In this document: in pieces, positions 59,888-64,000 of the stretch
Position numbering within the stretch: the first letter of the stretch is position 1
Layout of the letters: each line of letters starts with the position of its first letter
Assembly: GCA_018268915.1 (NCBI GenBank)
Contig: JAFDVQ010000017.1
Span: 1 to 64,000, forward strand
Source of the DNA: Acidobacteriota bacterium
Lineage (GTDB): Bacteria > Acidobacteriota > Terriglobia > Terriglobales > Acidobacteriaceae
DNA length: 64,000 nucleotides
Direction: 5' to 3'
Program-made: the position numbers and the translations under genes
Notes under the pieces: generated by a model
Seen by the model: the letters and a program-made list of their open reading frames with translations, nothing else
Database searches by the model: none
Told to the model about the DNA's origin: nothing

Positions 59888-60035
59888 CTCGAGCTGATGT
59901 AAACTAGAATGCAGCGAGTCCAGCTGCCTCCCGACTTACATGTTGTGCTGGGGTAAATGACCGCGCCGTTGAAGCCGCGTGCAGAACTGTCGCGCGTGTG
60001 AGCAGAGACAATCCTCGAAGGAGAAGCACCCGATT

Positions 60036-60215
60036 ATGGCCAAGATTGCCAAGACTGGCGACCGCAAGAAAGCGATGGACACCACCAAGTCCACCGATTG
60101 CCCCAAGTGCAGCAAACCGACGCGCATCGTGAAGCGCGTGAAGGACCGCGAGCGCGGCGTCCCTGGAGGTATCTATATCTCCTGCTCTGCCTGCGACTTC
60201 CACGAAAAGCTTTAA
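60036..60215 (+). CDS. Small zinc-ribbon protein
   Basis: A 59-residue basic protein, MAKIAKTGDRKKAMDTTKSTDCPKCSKPTRIVKRVKDRERGVPGGIYISCSACDFHEKL. CPKC and CSAC form a zinc ribbon like those of ribosome- or transcription-associated small proteins. AAGGAG lies about 12 bases before the ATG. A strong intrinsic terminator follows immediately, so it is a discrete, probably well-expressed gene. Exact role is unknown. Confidence 0.85.
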   Translation: MAKIAKTGDRKKAMDTTKSTDCPKCSKPTRIVKRVKDRERGVPGGIYISCSACDFHEKL

Positions 60216-60244
60216 GTAAAAAAGCAAGTCTCAGCTAGTGAGAA

Positions 60245-60270
60245 AGCCCGGCCCCCGCCGGGCTTTTTTA
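60245..60270 (+). terminator. Rho-independent terminator
   Basis: AGCCCGGC (60245-60252), loop CCCC, GCCGGGCT (60257-60264), then a T-tract to 60269. Fits the zinc-ribbon gene 30 bp upstream. Confidence 0.95.
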
Positions 60271-60338
60271 ATTCTGTTAAAGTCCGGCGGAGCCAGGCAA
60301 ACTTCCGAACATCGATATCTTGCCGCAGCCGATGAAGC

Positions 60339-61523
60339 TCAGACCGGCCGGCTTTCGATCAAGGCATGGCGGCGCTTCAACCACAGGAAGGGTCTTTCAA
60401 GATAAAGATAGGAAGCTTTGGCCACCCCGACAGTCAGCCCAAATGTAATGCAGGCGCACAGAATGGTTCTGGAGTAGTTGGGCACCGTGACAAGCTCAAG
60501 GAGCGCCAGAGCGAAATCTCGCGCGAATGCGTGGAACACATATAGGCCGAACGAGATTTTGCCGAGCGATACCGCCCACCCCGGAATCACTCGAGGATTT
60601 ATTCCGAGGAATGCGACGAGAATGGCGACCGCGCCCACGGAAGCGAATAGATAGCCTGTAACATAAGGCAAATACCCAGAGCCGGAAGCGACTCCGAAGT
60701 CCTGATGCATCGGTTTATATGCAGCAAGGATCCAGCAACCAAAACTTCCAAGCAAGAGCAGAGATCTCAACCAGCCTGGTATTCGAGGTACGCGACCTCG
60801 GAGAATGAGGCAAAGAAGAATTCCGACAGCGAAGCACTGAAATTGCGCAATCGAATCCGCCCAGATCCGGTCGCCATTCGCGCCCGCGGCGCGCAACAAG
60901 TAGATTCGAAGGTTGGAGACGAGAAGAATGAAGATAGAGAGAGCCATAAGACCTCTGCGGCCAATGAATCTTATTGCCCATGGCACGAGAGCATAGAACT
61001 GCTCCTCTACCGATACAGTCCACAGTACGAAGATCGGATTATCGATCCATCCATGAATGGCTGCATGCCATGCGCCCATGAAAATCACATACCAGCCAAA
61101 GCCCACAATTGCGCTCCGGCTTCCGAGCGGTGAGAGTGCGAAAAACACCCCGAGTCCAAGCGCGAAGTAGTAGAGGGGCCAGATGCGAAGGATTCGCCGG
61201 ATATAGAACGATTTGACCGAAAGCGTTCCAATCGTGCTTTTCTCCCGAAGAAGAAGCTCGCAGATCAGAAAAGCACTGAGCGTAAAGAAAAGGCTCACTC
61301 CGAAGATGCAGGCGTTCGTGCCCGCAAAGAAGATCGGAGCAAAGCCGCGAAGAAGATCATTCAGCCTCGGAGTTGGAGACCTCGGTAAGTTGTGAGAAAG
61401 AAAAACGAGAAAGAATGCGAGAAATCGTACGACGTCGAGTTCTGGACGATAGTACCTGTTAGCCGAAAAGGATGTCGAACATTGCTGGCTATCAAGAGAA
61501 GTGCAACTACTGAAGGACTCCAT
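60339..61523 (-). CDS. Acyltransferase 3 family membrane protein (OafA/YrhL-like)
   Basis: A 394-residue integral membrane acyltransferase with about ten helices. The N-terminal motif RPELDVVRFLAFFLVFLSHNL holds the conserved R-x10-H with the catalytic histidine. NPIFVLWTVSVEEQFYALVPW contains the family SVEEQFY motif. Such enzymes O-acetylate or succinylate polysaccharides, lipids or peptidoglycan. No polysaccharide gene is next to it, so the acceptor is unknown. The 269 bp upstream show no gene. Confidence 0.93.
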   Translation of the reverse strand: MESFSSCTSLDSQQCSTSFSANRYYRPELDVVRFLAFFLVFLSHNLPRSPTPRLNDLLRGFAPIFFAGTNACIFGVSLFFTLSAFLICELLLREKSTIGTLSVKSFYIRRILRIWPLYYFALGLGVFFALSPLGSRSAIVGFGWYVIFMGAWHAAIHGWIDNPIFVLWTVSVEEQFYALVPWAIRFIGRRGLMALSIFILLVSNLRIYLLRAAGANGDRIWADSIAQFQCFAVGILLCLILRGRVPRIPGWLRSLLLLGSFGCWILAAYKPMHQDFGVASGSGYLPYVTGYLFASVGAVAILVAFLGINPRVIPGWAVSLGKISFGLYVFHAFARDFALALLELVTVPNYSRTILCACITFGLTVGVAKASYLYLERPFLWLKRRHALIESRPV

Positions 61524-61792
61524 CCGCGAGGAAATCTCTTTTCATCACGACCCCTAATCCTCGCCATCGTGAAATGGGGACCTTATACTTCTGCGCAGGC
61601 AACGTCCTGCAAGCACAAAAGCAGCAAGCGCGGGCCGGCTAGAGAACCGATAAGTTTGGGTACGTTGCATTGAAGGTAGTCACAATAAGCGACTCAGTAC
61701 ACAACTCTTAGGTAATAGAAAAATTAGATAACTTTAGGCACTCACTGTTTGTTTCAGAGCGGCGGTTAGAAGATCAACGGAATGCAGACGGC

Positions 61793-62545
61793 TTATGACG
61801 CTTTAGCTATATCTCCGAGTATTTCCTTCGCAGCTTCGGCCGGATTGGGTGCCTGCGTGATCGGACGCCCAACGACGAGATAGCTTGCTCCTAGCCGTAG
61901 AGCCTCGCCGGGACCAGCAATGCGTTTTTGATCACCCACTGCTGCACCTGCGGGGCGGATCCCGGGTATGACAAGCACTCCCTCAGAACCAGTGAGTGCA
62001 CGGAGTTGAGCGACCTCCTGGGGTGAGCAGACGAAACCTCGAATGCCTGCTTCCATCCCCATCTTCGCGAGAAGCTCGACCTGCGAGGAAGGAAGACGGC
62101 CAACTCCAGTGGCATGAAGCTGTCCCGCGTCCATGCTGGTGAGGACGGTGACCGCGAGCAGCTCAGGCGGATTGCTAAGTCCTGTGATTTCGTTTTTCGC
62201 AGCGGAGAGCATGGCTGGCCCGCCGCTGGCGTGAAGCGTCAGCATACGGGCGCCGAGCTTGGCGGCAGATCGAACAGCGCCGGCCACGGTATTGGGGATG
62301 TCGTGCAGCTTGAGATCGAGGAAGACATTCTTGCCTGAGCCGGCGATCTTCTCGACGATCGCGGGGCCTGCTGCAACATAAAGCTCAAGCCCAACTTTGA
62401 ACCAGGTGCATGTGTCGTCGAGCTGTTGGACGAGACGAACAGCTGCCTCTGCATCCGGAACGTCGAGCGCGACGATGAGTCGCTCGCGCGCGAGAGCGAG
62501 TGAATCAGTTCCTGCCCCGGGAGAATCAGTCGACTGGATTGCCAT
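61793..62545 (-). CDS. pyrF: Orotidine-5'-phosphate decarboxylase
   Basis: A 250-residue TIM-barrel enzyme that makes UMP from OMP in pyrimidine synthesis. The active-site pattern is complete: Asp28 in IVALDVPD, Lys50 in WFKVGLE, and FLDLKLHDIPNT with Asp77, Lys79 and Asp82. The phosphate-binding end VIPGIRPAGAAVGDQKRIAGPGEALRLGASYLVVGRPIT is also intact. It is alone on the minus strand between an acyltransferase and dnaE2. Confidence 0.97.
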   Translation of the reverse strand: MAIQSTDSPGAGTDSLALARERLIVALDVPDAEAAVRLVQQLDDTCTWFKVGLELYVAAGPAIVEKIAGSGKNVFLDLKLHDIPNTVAGAVRSAAKLGARMLTLHASGGPAMLSAAKNEITGLSNPPELLAVTVLTSMDAGQLHATGVGRLPSSQVELLAKMGMEAGIRGFVCSPQEVAQLRALTGSEGVLVIPGIRPAGAAVGDQKRIAGPGEALRLGASYLVVGRPITQAPNPAEAAKEILGDIAKAS

Positions 62546-62610
62546 AGATTTATCGTACCGCGAGAAGCAAGAATTGACAGGTCAGTGTCGGCATTCGTAC
62601 CGACCCACGG

Positions 62611-62656
62611 TCTGTGCCCCATTCATCGCACAGCCTCACCGTGCGATGAGTGGGCG
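62611..62656 (+). repeat. Dispersed intergenic hairpin, copy F
   Basis: TCTGTGCCCC frame; stem CCCATTCATCGCAC (62618-62631), loop AGCCTCACC, GTGCGATGAGTGGG (62641-62654), 14 bp with one wobble. It lies between pyrF and the dnaE2 stop. Confidence 0.85.
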
Positions 62657-62708
62657 TCCACAAGGCCGGGCGTCCCATCTCACCTTCGTTCCGAGATTTA
62701 GGACACAC

Positions 62709-64000
<1,292 letters not shown>

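Overview
The window looks like a chromosomal segment of an Acidobacteriota genome, most likely class Terriglobia (Acidobacteriaceae-like). The support is the gene types: a very large Oar-like TonB-dependent receptor with an N-terminal carboxypeptidase-regulatory domain, secreted VCBS/FG-GAP protein, DUF885 and S9 peptidases, arylsulfotransferase-like and GH78 enzymes, DUF1080 protein, DUF6496 protein, and GC-rich intergenic hairpin repeats. No rRNA, tRNA, CRISPR array, insertion sequence or prophage was recognised. This placement is inference from gene content, not from a marker-gene search.

Layout. 1-6.5 kb: heptamer tandem repeat, uvrB, a hypothetical, an arylsulfotransferase-like secreted enzyme, then an Fnr-type regulator followed by a 7Fe-type ferredoxin with a TGAC-N4-GTCA palindrome between them. 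6.6-21 kb: secreted and envelope proteins (DUF1080-PHP fusion, VCBS protein, TonB receptor with Rrf2 regulator, DUF885 and DPP-IV-like peptidases, AsmA, SDR). 21-26.7 kb: DUF6496 protein, a sigma-54 enhancer-binding protein (PAS-PAS-GAF-AAA-Fis), an alpha/beta hydrolase, and a STAS-Crp operon. That operon has an unusually dense promoter region: a TGACGA repeat cluster, a CRP-type site and a sigma-54-like -24/-12 element. 26.7-34.3 kb: small accessory genes, dispersed repeats, one frameshifted gene, a TetR/hydrolase divergent pair with a perfect operator-like palindrome. 34.5-40.1 kb: a sugar-phosphate locus (DeoR regulator, MFS sugar porter, two tandem cupin phosphoglucose isomerases, long ManA-like isomerase). 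40.6-48.2 kb: BON protein, YciE-like ferritin-fold protein, isochorismatase-like hydrolase, a drug-export ABC operon with its own TetR regulator, HAD phosphatase, orphan sugar-binding protein, DUF3592 protein. 48.8-56.4 kb: a broken GH29-like gene, an intact GH78 rhamnosidase, a frameshifted PLDc_N membrane protein, an amidase and another apparently frameshifted gene. 56.4-64 kb: accA behind a 10-codon mini-ORF, degenerate CPBP protein, secreted hypothetical, zinc-ribbon protein with terminator, acyltransferase, pyrF, and the C-terminal part of dnaE2 running off the right edge.

The best candidates for something not routinely described are: (1) the STAS-Crp control region at 25.49-25.70 kb; (2) a family of six dispersed intergenic hairpins that keep a GTGCCCC...GGG frame while both stem arms change together; (3) the compact locus with two cupin isomerases plus a ManA-like protein that carries an extra N-terminal domain. 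Four genes seem split by single small indels, which is either real decay or systematic assembly error; reads would decide.
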